A DNA stretch of 64,000 nt from Treponema sp. (GCA_024400915.1 JAKSLX010000006.1:60604-124603), one strand, 5' to 3'; positions 17,053 through 26,081 are shown, numbered from the stretch's first letter. The notes: a model not told the origin generated them from the letters alone. Numbers and translations are program-made.

Positions 17053-17304
17053 ATGGCAGAAGTTAAAAATAATGGAATGGAAAAAAGTAAAAGCGGTCTC
17101 ATGGGAAAGGCTCTGGAAATCTCTTCCGAAAAGAAGGAAGGAAAGGGACTTTTAAAACATATTACGGAAAAAAGTGGAGCAAAAGGTATGACAAAAGTAA
17201 TAGTTGAAAAAAACGGTGTATTTACAATTCAGTCTGGAATTGAAACTTCAGAAATTAAACAGGATCCAGCCCTTAAGGCACTTGTTGATTCCGTTTTGAA
17301 ATGA
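17053..17304 (+). CDS. Small hypothetical protein (83 residues)
   Basis: A short Lys/Glu-rich soluble protein, beginning MAEVKNNGMEKSKSG, starting one base after the stop of the acidic-repeat membrane protein. The first 55 residues look unstructured to helical; the rest, IVEKNGVFTIQSGIETSEIK..., could form a small beta-hairpin and a helix. I do not recognise the family. Its basic-acidic make-up and tight coupling suggest it works with the upstream protein, which is inference from position only. It has no ribosome-binding site beyond the end of the previous gene. A terminator follows. Confidence 0.6.
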   Translation: MAEVKNNGMEKSKSGLMGKALEISSEKKEGKGLLKHITEKSGAKGMTKVIVEKNGVFTIQSGIETSEIKQDPALKALVDSVLK

Positions 17305-17338
17305 AAGCTTGCAAAGAAAAATGCAATCTCAATAAAAA

Positions 17339-17372
17339 AAGCTGCCTGCATTGTTTGCCGGCAGCTTCTTAT
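17339..17372. terminator. Terminator after the 83-residue gene
   Basis: AAGCTGCC (17339-17346) pairs with GGCAGCTT (17360-17367), followed by a T-rich tail; the A-run on the left makes it usable from the other strand too, where the DUF5312-like gene ends. Confidence 0.8.
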
Positions 17373-17389
17373 TTTTATAAGCTCATTGG

Positions 17390-18925
17390 TTATTCATCTT
17401 CATCCGTAAGTTCGATAGGGAAGTTCTGCATGAGGGAAACAAATGCAAAGATCTTCTTGTAGGCATCAATGGACATCTGCTTCAACTGGCCTTCTGCAAA
17501 GTGATCGATGTCGTTCCAGTTGAGGATGAGTTCCTGATGTTTTTTTACACAGTCTTCAAGAATCATCTTAAGGTTGCGGTCATAACTGATGAGAAGATTT
17601 ATTGCCTTCTTTATCTGTCTGCCGGCCGTGTCATTTACCTGGTTGAGCGTTGACTGGATGATTCCCTTAGAATCCTTGTCGCGGTCTGCGCGAGGAAGGT
17701 GCGTCTTCATCTTGAGTCCAAGATCCACCGTTTCATTTACGCTGTTGTCAAGGGCAGTAATGTCTGCAGAAATGTCTACAAGGCTGTGGAAAGCATCGCT
17801 CATTGGTGTTGCCAGCTGCTGGTTGGCCCATTCGCCGCGAACAGTAAGGATGTCATTGAGTTCCCTGATGTCCTTCTTTATGTAGTCAAGGATGAACTGT
17901 TTCAGGTATCCCAATGGTTCCGAATAGGCAAAGGAACCGATTCCTTTCCTTTCGAAAGGTGCACTTCCTGCTTCATTGTAATATTTCAGGTGTTCAACTT
18001 CGTTTGTTCCGAATATCTGGACAAGAAGTCCGTCTACTTTTCCGGCAGTCTGTTTTGCCTGAAGTTCTTCGAGGGTATTGTCTGCTGCTTTCTTGATGTC
18101 GGCAATGTAATCGTCAACGATGTAGAGTTCCTTCGGCATGTATTCGTCGCGGTACAAAGGATTTTCAGAAATAAGCTGAATGAGCATTTCGATGATATGG
18201 TTGTCACGAAGATACTTTACGCGTGCAAGGATTTTTTTCCATGTTCCCATAGGAAGTGGATCTGCCCCTTTTGTAGACTTTATAAGCTTGAAAACGTCGC
18301 TCCAATCTGTATCAAAAGGAAGAACCCATGCCACATCAATGAAGTTTTTCAAATCTTCTACAATATACGATCCGTTGATTGCTGAAAATTTCGGAACGCT
18401 TGTGAATTCATGTTCCTTTATGGTGTTGTCAAATTTCTTCAGGGTAAAGTAAAAGTCAAACTGAACGAAATTTGCAAAATACATGAGCTTTGTATAGAGT
18501 GCATCTGTTCTTGCAATTCTCGAACTGTCATATGCAGATGTAAATGTTTCCATGTGGCCCCTGACAATTTCATTTACGGCCTTGAGGGGCTGCTTGCGTG
18601 CAAGTTCTGTAATGGCAGTTTCGGAAATGTTGTCCAGTGCTTCAATCTGCTTTTCTGTCAGAGAACGGTTCAGTACAAGCCTTTTCAATGCATTTGGATT
18701 TTCAAAGGACTGAATCATTGCCTGCGCCGGAGAAACAGCTTTATACAGCTCAAACATGAATTTTGCAAAACTAGGATCCACTTCATTTGATCCCATCTTG
18801 TAGAACTTATACTTTGTTTTTGAGAGAGATTTAGCAATACTTTTTAAAACTTTCTTTTTCTGTGCTTCAGGGTCGCTTCCGCCGAAAAAAGAGCCAAGCA
18901 AATCTTTTAAAAAATTTCCACCCAT
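17390..18925 (-). CDS. Spirochete DUF5312-like protein
   Basis: A 511-residue soluble, largely helical protein with no signal peptide. It begins MGGNFLKDLLGSFFGGSDPE and continues with KSIAKSLSKTKYKFYKMG; I match it to the DUF5312 family, long proteins known from treponemes, with no defined role. There are no catalytic motifs I can name. The chosen start at 18925 is preceded by TATAGT and only six bases (AATATT), with no ribosome-binding site, so it looks leaderless; an upstream in-frame ATG would lie in the promoter. It stands alone, with a terminator behind it. Confidence 0.65.
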   Translation of the reverse strand: MGGNFLKDLLGSFFGGSDPEAQKKKVLKSIAKSLSKTKYKFYKMGSNEVDPSFAKFMFELYKAVSPAQAMIQSFENPNALKRLVLNRSLTEKQIEALDNISETAITELARKQPLKAVNEIVRGHMETFTSAYDSSRIARTDALYTKLMYFANFVQFDFYFTLKKFDNTIKEHEFTSVPKFSAINGSYIVEDLKNFIDVAWVLPFDTDWSDVFKLIKSTKGADPLPMGTWKKILARVKYLRDNHIIEMLIQLISENPLYRDEYMPKELYIVDDYIADIKKAADNTLEELQAKQTAGKVDGLLVQIFGTNEVEHLKYYNEAGSAPFERKGIGSFAYSEPLGYLKQFILDYIKKDIRELNDILTVRGEWANQQLATPMSDAFHSLVDISADITALDNSVNETVDLGLKMKTHLPRADRDKDSKGIIQSTLNQVNDTAGRQIKKAINLLISYDRNLKMILEDCVKKHQELILNWNDIDHFAEGQLKQMSIDAYKKIFAFVSLMQNFPIELTDEDE

Positions 18926-18931
18926 AATATT

Positions 18932-18937
18932 ACTATA
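18932..18937 (-). promoter_or_regulatory. -10 box of the DUF5312-like gene, leaderless geometry
   Basis: TATAGT on the minus strand, six bases before the ATG at 18925. The nearest -35-like sequence, TTGAAA (18963-18958), sits 20 bases away, longer than usual. Confidence 0.45.
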
Positions 18938-19213
18938 ATAAGAAAGAATACGGATTTTTTCAAGAAAATTCTTGTTATGCATCATCTTAACTTTTTTGAC
19001 AACAAGAAATTCTAGAAAAGTGAAGGCCGATGTGTAATGTTTTTACGAAAATTCCCATAAATTCGCAAAATATTCAAGAAGATTGATGATCCGGCGGTGT
19101 TCTTTTGATGTAGAATGTAATTATCCTAAGAACAAAGGTAGTGTTGGTTCTCCTCTAGGGGAGGGCCGATGCTAACTGTTAAAAGTAAGATATCAAATAA
19201 GGAGGATTATCTT

Positions 19214-20275
19214 ATGAAAAAAATTATCGCTGTATTATTGGCTGCAGCATTGGTACTCCCTTGTTTCGCTGCTAAGAAGGGAACAAAGGTTGGTGTTTCT
19301 ATGCCTACAAAGGATCTCCAGAGATGGAACCAGGACGGCGCAAACATGAAGGCACAGCTCGAAAAGGCTGGTTACACAGTAGACCTTCAGTATGCAAACA
19401 ACGACATTGCAACACAGGTTTCACAGATTGAAAACATGGTAACATCAAAGTGCCAGGTTCTCGTTATCGCTTCTATCGATGGTTCAGCTCTTAAGGGTGT
19501 TCTCGATCAGGCAAGAAAGAAGAAGATTCCAGTTATCGCTTATGACCGCCTTATCATGAACTCAAAGGCAGTTTCATACTATGCAACATTCGACAACTAC
19601 AAAGTTGGTACAATCCAGGGTGAATACCTTGTAGACAAGCTCAACCTCAAGAGCCGCTCAAAGGATGATCCAGCTTACATCGAATTCTTCACAGGTTCTC
19701 CAGATGACAACAACATCAACTTCTTCTTTGGTGGTGCTATGGATACACTTAAGCCTTACCTCGACAGTGGTGTTCTCGTATGCCGCTCAGGTCAGACATC
19801 AAAGGCACAGTGTGCAACTCTCAACTGGTCAACAGAAGAAGCTCAGAAGCGTATGGAAAACCTCATCACATCTAACAAGTATGGTCCAAAGGGTACAAAG
19901 CTTGACGCTGTATACTCTTCAAACGACTCTTGTGCAATGGGTATCACAAACGCTCTCAAGGCTGCAGGTTACACAAAGGCTAACTTCCCAATCATCACAG
20001 GTCAGGACTGTGATATCGGTTCTGTAAAGAACATGCTCGCTGGTCTCCAGGCAATGTCTATCTTCAAGGATACACGTACACTCGCAACAAAGGTTGTAGG
20101 TATGGTTGACTCATTGATGAAGGGAACAAAGCCAGAAATCAACGATACAAAGACATACGACAACGGTACAGGAATCATTCCTTCATACCTTTGTGATCCA
20201 GTATACGGAGACATTGACAACTACAAGGCTCTCCTTATCGATTCTGGATACTACACAGAAGCTCAGCTCAAATAG
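19214..20275 (+). CDS. chvE: Multiple-monosaccharide ABC transporter substrate-binding protein ChvE
   Basis: A 353-residue periplasmic sugar-binding protein, first gene of a three-gene importer. The signal peptide ends near LPCFAAKK; a cysteine is present but the lipobox is poor. The mature protein shows GTKVGVSMPTKDLQRWNQDG, then the KCQVLVIASIDGSALKG and KIPVIAYDRLI segments typical of ChvE/xylose-binding proteins, and AVYSSNDSCAMGI further on. Codon use is strongly biased (ACA for Thr, AAC, TTC, CTC), as expected for a very abundant protein. AAGGAGG lies 8 bases before the ATG. An intergenic hairpin after the gene likely lowers expression of the transporter genes relative to this one. Expected ligands are xylose, glucose, arabinose or galactose. 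Confidence 0.93.
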   Translation: MKKIIAVLLAAALVLPCFAAKKGTKVGVSMPTKDLQRWNQDGANMKAQLEKAGYTVDLQYANNDIATQVSQIENMVTSKCQVLVIASIDGSALKGVLDQARKKKIPVIAYDRLIMNSKAVSYYATFDNYKVGTIQGEYLVDKLNLKSRSKDDPAYIEFFTGSPDDNNINFFFGGAMDTLKPYLDSGVLVCRSGQTSKAQCATLNWSTEEAQKRMENLITSNKYGPKGTKLDAVYSSNDSCAMGITNALKAAGYTKANFPIITGQDCDIGSVKNMLAGLQAMSIFKDTRTLATKVVGMVDSLMKGTKPEINDTKTYDNGTGIIPSYLCDPVYGDIDNYKALLIDSGYYTEAQLK

Positions 20276-20291
20276 TTTGGGCTAAATAGAC

Positions 20292-20323
20292 AAGGCGGGG
20301 TTCTAACCAATCCCGCCTTTTTT
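20292..20323 (+). terminator. Hairpin between chvE and mmsA, partial terminator
   Basis: AAGGCGGGG pairs with TCCCGCCTT (one G-T pair) and a T-run follows. Placed between the binding protein and the ATPase, it probably ends most transcripts after chvE and lets some continue. Confidence 0.8.
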
Positions 20324-20371
20324 GTGGGTTTTAATTAAAGTAATTAAAAATAATTGTTATAGGAGATTCCA

Positions 20372-21901
20372 ATGGCCAAAGCATTATTGGAAATGAGAAA
20401 TATCACAAAAGAGTTCCCTGGTGTAAAAGCACTTAGCGATGTAACTCTTACTGTTGAAGAAGGTGAAATCCACGCTCTCTGTGGTGAAAACGGAGCTGGT
20501 AAGTCAACCTTGATGAACGTACTTAGCGGTATTTACGGATACGGTACATATTCAGGTGATATTTTTTATGATGGAAACCTTTGTAAATTTCACTCCATCA
20601 AGGATAGTGAAGACCTAGGTATCGTAATTATTCACCAGGAACTTGCTCTTGTTCCACTTTTGACAATTGCAGAAAACATGTTCCTTGGAAACGAACGTGG
20701 CACAAAAGCCAAAATTAACTGGGCAGAAACATTCGATAAGGCAGACAAGCTTCTTGCTGAAGTAGGTCTTAAAGAATCATCACATACATTAATCAAAGAC
20801 ATCGGAGTTGGTAAACAGCAGCTTGTTGAAATTGCCAAAGCTCTCGGAAAGAAGGTTCGTCTTCTTATTCTTGATGAACCGACTGCTTCTCTCAATGAAA
20901 ACGAGTCAAAGCATCTTCTTGACCTCCTTCTTGAGTTCAAGAAACAGGGAATGACATCAATCATCATCTCCCACAAGCTCAACGAAATTTCTTACGTTGC
21001 TGACAAAATCACTGTTATTCGTGACGGTGCTGTTATCAGGACAATGGACAAGGCCCATGAATCATTCAGCGAAAACACAATTATTGCTGCAATGGTAGGC
21101 CGCGACATTACAGACCGCTTCCCTAAGCGTACACCAAAGATTGGCGAAGTATGCCTTGAAGTAAAGGACTGGAGTGTTGATCACCCTGTATTCGACGGAA
21201 TCAAGGTTTGTAACGGTGTAAACTTCAAGCTCAGAAAGGGCGAAGTTCTCGGTATCTCTGGTCTTATGGGTGCCGGTCGTACAGAACTTGCAATGAGTAT
21301 CTTCGGTAAGTCTTACGGGGCAAACATCAGCGGAAAGATTTTCCTTAACGGAAAGGAAGTTGAATTCCCTAATGTTAAGTCTGCAATCAAGAGCGGTATT
21401 GCTTATGTTACAGAAGACCGCAAAGGTAACGGACTTATCCTGTCTGAATCAATTACAAAGAATACTGTTGCTGCAAAACCTGAAAAGGTTTCTAAGAACT
21501 GGATTTATGACTACGATGAATGTCGTCGTGTAGCTCAGGCAACAGCTAAGGAAATGCATACAAAGTGTGCTTCTGTTGATGAAAATGTCGGAAACCTTTC
21601 TGGTGGAAACATGCAGAAGGTTCTTCTTGGAAAGTGGCTTTTTGCTGATCCGGACATTCTTATCCTTGACGAACCAACCCGTGGTATCGATGTTGGTGCC
21701 AAGTATGAAATCTACTGTATCATCAACAAGATGGTTGCAGAAGGAAAGTCTGTTATCCTGATTTCTTCAGAAATGCCTGAAGTATTGGGTATGAGTGACC
21801 GCATCTACGTTATGAACGAAGGTCGCATGGTTGCTGAAATGGACGCAAAGGATGCTGACCAGGAAAAGATCATGGCTTGCATCATCAACTCAGGTAAATA
21901 A
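20372..21901 (+). CDS. mmsA: Multiple-monosaccharide ABC transporter ATP-binding protein
   Basis: A 509-residue protein with two ABC domains, as in MmsA/GguA/XylG. Domain one starts LEMRNITKEFPGVKALSDV with Walker A GENGAGKST, a Q-loop IIHQELALVP and Walker B LLILDEPTASL. Domain two has GLMGAGRTELAMS, in which the Walker A lysine is replaced by arginine, and signature LSGGNMQKVLLGKWL with Walker B ILILDEPTRGIDVG. A non-standard second site is normal in this sugar-importer class. AGGAG precedes the ATG. It powers uptake with the permease gene 15 bases downstream. Confidence 0.95.
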   Translation: MAKALLEMRNITKEFPGVKALSDVTLTVEEGEIHALCGENGAGKSTLMNVLSGIYGYGTYSGDIFYDGNLCKFHSIKDSEDLGIVIIHQELALVPLLTIAENMFLGNERGTKAKINWAETFDKADKLLAEVGLKESSHTLIKDIGVGKQQLVEIAKALGKKVRLLILDEPTASLNENESKHLLDLLLEFKKQGMTSIIISHKLNEISYVADKITVIRDGAVIRTMDKAHESFSENTIIAAMVGRDITDRFPKRTPKIGEVCLEVKDWSVDHPVFDGIKVCNGVNFKLRKGEVLGISGLMGAGRTELAMSIFGKSYGANISGKIFLNGKEVEFPNVKSAIKSGIAYVTEDRKGNGLILSESITKNTVAAKPEKVSKNWIYDYDECRRVAQATAKEMHTKCASVDENVGNLSGGNMQKVLLGKWLFADPDILILDEPTRGIDVGAKYEIYCIINKMVAEGKSVILISSEMPEVLGMSDRIYVMNEGRMVAEMDAKDADQEKIMACIINSGK

Positions 21902-21916
21902 ATAGGAGTAATTAAA

Positions 21917-23155
21917 ATGGCTAATATTCAGAGTTTAAAGAAGACACTGAAGGGTAACACAATGATTCTTATCCTTCTTGCTGTCATGTTGTTCTTCCAG
22001 GTATTGATCGTTGGTGCAGACAAGGGATCCCTTTTTGCTCCAGAAAACATCACAAACCTTATCAACCAGAACGCATGGGTTGTTATCCTTGCAACAGGTA
22101 TGCTTCTCTGTATTCTTACTGGTGGTAACATCGACCTTTCTGTCGGTTCCATAATCTGTCTTGTTGGTGCATTTGCAGGTATACTCATTGTTAATATGGG
22201 ATGGCCTGTTCTCCCATCAATCATCATTTGTCTTCTTGTAGGTACAGCAATCGGTGCATGGCATGGATTCTTCATCGCTTATGTTCACATTCCTCCATTC
22301 ATCTGTACATTGTCTGGTATGCTCTTGTGGCGTGGTGTTGCACTCATCCTTCTTAACGGTATGACAATCTCTCCATTCCCAGATTCATTCCTCAACATCT
22401 TCGGAAGCTACCTTCCTGAATTGTTCCTCCAGCAGCCAAATGATGAAATGTCAAACGAAGTTTACGATGCAATCATCGAAAACAACGAAAAGATTACTTT
22501 CCTTGTAACAATGATCATTTCTGTAATCTGCTGTTTCGTAACAGTTGCAGCTGCAGTAATCAGCCGTGCTTCAAAGATTAAGAAGGGATACACAGTATCT
22601 TCAAACGGTGGATTCATCTCTAAGCAGGTTATCCTTTGTGCTGTAATCCTTATCGTAGGTTCACTTCTTGCTCGTGACAAGGGTCTTCCACTCATCCTCG
22701 TTATCGTAGGTGTTATCGTAGGAATCTATTCTTACTACACACAGAATACAGTTCCTGGACGCTACCTCTATGCAATTGGTGGTAACGAAAAGGCAGCTCG
22801 TCTTTCAGGTGTTAATACAGACAACGTTATGATGTTTGCTTACACAAACATGGGATTCATTGCAGGTGTTGCAGGTCTTGTTTGTGCAGCTCGTCTTAAC
22901 TCTGCAGCTCCAACAGTTGGTCAGAGCTACGAAATGGATGCTATCGCATCGTGCTTCATCGGTGGTGCATCAGCATATGGTGGAACAGGTACAGTTGGTG
23001 GTGCTGTTATCGGTGCTATCTTCATGGGTGTTCTTAACAACGGTATGTCTATCCTTGGTGTTGACTCTAACTGGCAGCGTGCTGTTAAGGGTATGGTTCT
23101 TCTTCTTGCAGTTATCTTCGATGTAGTATCAAAGAAGAAGAAGTCAAGCAAATAA
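21917..23155 (+). CDS. mmsB: Multiple-monosaccharide ABC transporter permease
   Basis: A 412-residue membrane protein with about ten helices of the ribose/xylose permease (BPD_transp_2) family. It shows ILTGGNIDLSVGSIICLVGAFAG early, VHIPPFICTLSGMLLWRGVALIL in the middle, and the GRYLYAIGGNEKAARLSGVNTDNV coupling loop that contacts the ATPase. The ending SKKKKSSK is basic and cytoplasmic. Residues about 175-215 form a longer loop between helices, as in MmsB/GguB rather than the shorter RbsC. AGGAG lies upstream. Two hairpins follow the gene, the second a clear terminator. Confidence 0.94.
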   Translation: MANIQSLKKTLKGNTMILILLAVMLFFQVLIVGADKGSLFAPENITNLINQNAWVVILATGMLLCILTGGNIDLSVGSIICLVGAFAGILIVNMGWPVLPSIIICLLVGTAIGAWHGFFIAYVHIPPFICTLSGMLLWRGVALILLNGMTISPFPDSFLNIFGSYLPELFLQQPNDEMSNEVYDAIIENNEKITFLVTMIISVICCFVTVAAAVISRASKIKKGYTVSSNGGFISKQVILCAVILIVGSLLARDKGLPLILVIVGVIVGIYSYYTQNTVPGRYLYAIGGNEKAARLSGVNTDNVMMFAYTNMGFIAGVAGLVCAARLNSAAPTVGQSYEMDAIASCFIGGASAYGGTGTVGGAVIGAIFMGVLNNGMSILGVDSNWQRAVKGMVLLLAVIFDVVSKKKKSSK

Positions 23156-23166
23156 ATAGTATGAAG

Positions 23167-23195
23167 GCAGCAGGGACTCCTCCGTTCCTTGCTGC
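23167..23195 (+). other. Stem-loop just after mmsB
   Basis: GCAGCAGGGA (23167-23176) pairs with TCCTTGCTGC (23186-23195) with one wobble pair. No T-run follows, so it may protect the transcript's 3' end rather than terminate. Confidence 0.5.
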
Positions 23196-23259
23196 AAAAT
23201 TATAGCCTCCAGGCAAGGCTCTGATAAAACAGAAAAATGCCGGTTTCCTTCATTGTTTT

Positions 23260-23295
23260 CCCGACAGAATTCGTTGGATTCTGTCGGGTTTTTTT
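23260..23295 (+). terminator. Terminator of the chvE-mmsAB operon
   Basis: CCCGACAGAAT (23260-23270) pairs with ATTCTGTCGGG (23278-23288), followed by seven Ts. Confidence 0.93.
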
Positions 23296-23368
23296 ATGTC
23301 CTTTTTTATAGCAAATAATGTATCTATGCATTATAATTTTATCTGACACTAGAAATTGGGGTTACTTC

Positions 23369-24208
23369 ATGGCAGATATTTCACGTAGAATTACACGCAA
23401 GTCTCTCAAGGCAAAAAGAAAGGCTGCGATAAAGACAATAAAGGTACAGGCAAAGGAGAAGATTCGTCAGGTAAAGCTTGAATGTTCTATCGATGCTGAC
23501 CGCAAAAAAACAAAGGCTTTGGAAAAAGAACAGAAAAAGGAACTCAAGGCTCAGAAGTCAAATGCCCGTTTGGCATACAATGCAAGGCAGCCAAGACCAT
23601 TTTCGCTGGGAGAAGATTTGTTCAATTCTATTTCCCATGGTATTGGGGCAGGATTAAGTGTTGCTGCAATTGTCCTTCTTATAATCAGGAGTGTATTCCA
23701 TGCTCCTGATGCAAACGTTGGTGCGTGGGTTGCATCCTATGCTCTCCTTGGTTCCGTTCTTTTTATCCTCTATCTTACTTCTACTTTGTCCCATGCAATT
23801 TCTGCAATGGGTGGAAGAAAGGTTTTTGAAAGGATGACTTTCATGTCCATCTGGCTTCTTGTTCCGGCTCTGTTTGTTCCTTATGCCATGAGTACTTTGA
23901 ATGGAACTTCCCTTACGGCCTTTGTTGCAGTCCTTTGGTCCATCTATGGCCTTATGGCAATTCTTTATGGAGTTTTCGGAAACAAAATCAGGGGATTCTC
24001 AGTATTTGCATTCTTTGTTTCTTTCTTTGTAATGACGGCAGCTTTTGCAAAGTGCGGTTCACTGCTTATAACGGGATCAGTGCTTTACCTTATTGGAGGA
24101 GCTTTCTTTATGCTCAGGAACTACAAGTGGTCCCACAGCATTTTCCATTTCCTTGGATTGTCAGGAAGTATCTTCCATTTCTTTGCGGTTTACTACCTTC
24201 TGGCTTAA
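23369..24208 (+). CDS. Hemolysin III family (PAQR-type) membrane protein with basic N-terminal extension
   Basis: A 279-residue protein. Residues 75-279 match the hemolysin III/YqfA family: FSLGEDLFNSISHGIGAGLS at the start of the membrane region, a STLSHAI segment, and FHFLGLSGSIFHFFAVYYLL at the end, with conserved Ser and His residues that in PAQR relatives bind metal. Seven membrane helices are expected. The first 74 residues are unusual: highly basic and helical, rich in Lys, Ala and Glu (for example SLKAKRKAAIKTIKVQAKEK), probably a cytoplasmic coiled coil. I chose the ATG at 23369, which follows TTGGGGTT; an upstream in-frame start lies in promoter-like sequence. Activity is uncertain, as most bacterial members have none shown. 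Confidence 0.88.
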   Translation: MADISRRITRKSLKAKRKAAIKTIKVQAKEKIRQVKLECSIDADRKKTKALEKEQKKELKAQKSNARLAYNARQPRPFSLGEDLFNSISHGIGAGLSVAAIVLLIIRSVFHAPDANVGAWVASYALLGSVLFILYLTSTLSHAISAMGGRKVFERMTFMSIWLLVPALFVPYAMSTLNGTSLTAFVAVLWSIYGLMAILYGVFGNKIRGFSVFAFFVSFFVMTAAFAKCGSLLITGSVLYLIGGAFFMLRNYKWSHSIFHFLGLSGSIFHFFAVYYLLA

Positions 24209-24248
24209 AACAGCAAGGGCATCCAAAATCGGATGCCCTTGCTGTTTT
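24207..24248. terminator. Bidirectional terminator between the hemolysin III gene and slyX
   Basis: An 18-base-pair perfect stem: AAAACAGCAAGGGCATCC (24207-24224) with its complement at 24231-24248, and a six-base loop. Confidence 0.93.
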
Positions 24249-24254
24249 AAAGAC

Positions 24255-24467
24255 CTAGTAATGGGGTGGTTTCCTGTTGGGAATGTCCCCTTCCATCTGG
24301 TCAGAAATGTCCCTTATTTTCTGAGCCATAAGCTTGTTCTCTTCCCTCAGCTTTTCAATGGTTGCAGAATTTTCTACTGCCACTGCCTGAAGCTGATTCA
24401 GGAAATCCTCAAGGTAGGCAAGCTTTGTCTCCAGCTGAATTATTTTTTCTTCTGTATCCTTTTCCAT
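24255..24467 (-). CDS. slyX: SlyX family coiled-coil protein
   Basis: A 70-residue protein made of a heptad-patterned helix (EEKIIQLETKLAYLEDFLNQL onward) and the short ending NRKPPHY, the PPHY tail that marks the SlyX family. The function of SlyX is not established. It begins 8 bases after the stop of the beta-CASP protein gene and is probably read from that gene's transcript. The long two-way terminator downstream closes the unit. Confidence 0.85.
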   Translation of the reverse strand: MEKDTEEKIIQLETKLAYLEDFLNQLQAVAVENSATIEKLREENKLMAQKIRDISDQMEGDIPNRKPPHY

Positions 24468-24475
24468 CCTAGTGA

Positions 24476-26029
24476 TTACTCCAAATCGTAAGTTTCACCG
24501 TATTTTACAATTTCTACGTTTTCGTATCCATTGTCTTCAAGGAATTGTTTCATGTGTTCCTGACCGGTCTTTTCACCGTGGACAAGGAAGATTTTTTTCA
24601 GCCTGCTTGTATCAATGGTGTTGAGCCATTCAAGGCTTTCGTGGTAGTCGGCATGGGCGCTGAAAGAGTCGATGTTGACTACCTCGGCGTTAACCTTGTA
24701 CCAGTCGCCGAGAATCTTTACTTCCTTTTCACCGTCAAGGATTTTTCGGCCCAAAGTATTTTCCGACATATAGCCTACGATACAGATGATGTTCTTTGGA
24801 TCGGAAATGTTGTTTGCCAGGTGATAGAGGATGCGTCCTGCTTCGCACATTCCATCTGCAGAAAGGATGATCATAGGACCTTGCTTGTCATTGAGCGACT
24901 TAGATTCATCGACACTCTGGACGAATGTCATGGAATTGAAACCGAAAGGATTCTTATGATGTGAAAGGAAAGCTTCCTTTGTAGCTTCATCATAGCATTC
25001 CTGATGCAGCTGGTAGATTCCTGTTGCATTGACTGCCATAGGACTGTCCATATAGATAGGAATCTGAGGAATCTTCTTTTTATCGACAAGAAGGTGCAGG
25101 TAATATACAAGCTCCTGGGCGCGCTCGATTGCAAAGGTAGGAATGATGATCTTTCCCTTTGTGTCGATTGCACGGCGAACGATTTTTTCAAGTTCCTTAA
25201 GGGCGCTTTCCGGTTCTTTGTGAAGTCTGTTTCCGTAGGTGCTTTCAAGGAAGATGTAGTCCGGTGCCGGCATGTTTGTTGCAGGGTCACGGATGATGGG
25301 TTTGTTCATTCTTCCAAGATCCCCTGTGTAGAGAACGCGGATTTCATCTGAAGGTGCTCCCCTCAAAGCTTCTTCCTTTGCATTCCTTGCAGCGATAGCC
25401 TGATCCGTTTTCGGTCCAAAGAGCCTGTGCCAGAGTCTTCTTCCGGAAAGTCCAAAGCCTCCTGAAGTCTTTGAGCTCAACGGATTTTTTCTCTGCCCAG
25501 TAATCGTAAAATAGGCAAGCGAAGAACCCAAAATGTGTCCCGCATCATAGAACTCCAGCTGAACATCCGGTGCAATGTACATCTTGCGGTTGTATCCGAG
25601 GGTGATGATTTGATTTGCTGCCTTTACGCAGTCCATTTCATCAAAGAGAGGTTTCCATGAAAATTTCTCTCCTTTTTTCTTGGCCTGCTTTGCAAGGAAT
25701 TCTGCATCTCTTGCCTGGATCCTTGCGCTGTCCATCATTACAATGTTTGCAAGGTCACGGGTTGCAGGTGTTGCAAAAATACTTCCACCATATCCGTTCT
25801 TTGTAAGGACAGGTAAAAGTCCACAATGATCAAAATGTGCATGAGTAAGAACTACACTTTCTATTTTGTCTGCAGCAAAATCAAAATCGCGGTTCTTCCT
25901 GTCTGCTTCCTGTCTTTTCCCCTGAAAGGCACCGCAATCAATCATAAAACTACGGCCGTCAATTTCAAGGATGTGTTTGCTTCCTGTGACTTCCTGAGCT
26001 GCTCCAAGTGAATAAGTTGTAACTGACAT
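24476..26029 (-). CDS. Metallo-beta-lactamase fold beta-CASP protein (RNA-processing exonuclease type)
   Basis: A 517-residue cytosolic protein of the beta-CASP group with RMMBL tail, a likely zinc-dependent RNA nuclease. Motifs in order: LTHAHFDHCG near 60 (metal site), DAGHILGSS near 165, LYTGDLGR near 225, PTFAIERAQEL, ILSADGMCEAGRILYHL, VGYMSENTLGRKI, SFSAHADYHES and VHGEKTGQEHMKQFL. All metal ligands are present. Between the GSS and TGDLGR segments, which normally sit close together, lies an insert of about 45 residues rich in Arg, Lys and Gly. The ATG at 26029 follows a strong GGAGG site. Its promoter is back to back with that of the degenerate kinase gene. slyX follows. Confidence 0.93.
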   Translation of the reverse strand: MSVTTYSLGAAQEVTGSKHILEIDGRSFMIDCGAFQGKRQEADRKNRDFDFAADKIESVVLTHAHFDHCGLLPVLTKNGYGGSIFATPATRDLANIVMMDSARIQARDAEFLAKQAKKKGEKFSWKPLFDEMDCVKAANQIITLGYNRKMYIAPDVQLEFYDAGHILGSSLAYFTITGQRKNPLSSKTSGGFGLSGRRLWHRLFGPKTDQAIAARNAKEEALRGAPSDEIRVLYTGDLGRMNKPIIRDPATNMPAPDYIFLESTYGNRLHKEPESALKELEKIVRRAIDTKGKIIIPTFAIERAQELVYYLHLLVDKKKIPQIPIYMDSPMAVNATGIYQLHQECYDEATKEAFLSHHKNPFGFNSMTFVQSVDESKSLNDKQGPMIILSADGMCEAGRILYHLANNISDPKNIICIVGYMSENTLGRKILDGEKEVKILGDWYKVNAEVVNIDSFSAHADYHESLEWLNTIDTSRLKKIFLVHGEKTGQEHMKQFLEDNGYENVEIVKYGETYDLE

Positions 26030-26081
26030 AGTGTGCCTCCTGATGTAGATTAATGGCATTCAAAAGTACCATCTTACTTCT

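Noticed and set aside
17699..18385. A 228-codon open frame opposite the DUF5312-like gene
   Set aside because: It is a shadow of the coding strand, with no promoter or ribosome-binding site and no recognisable motif.
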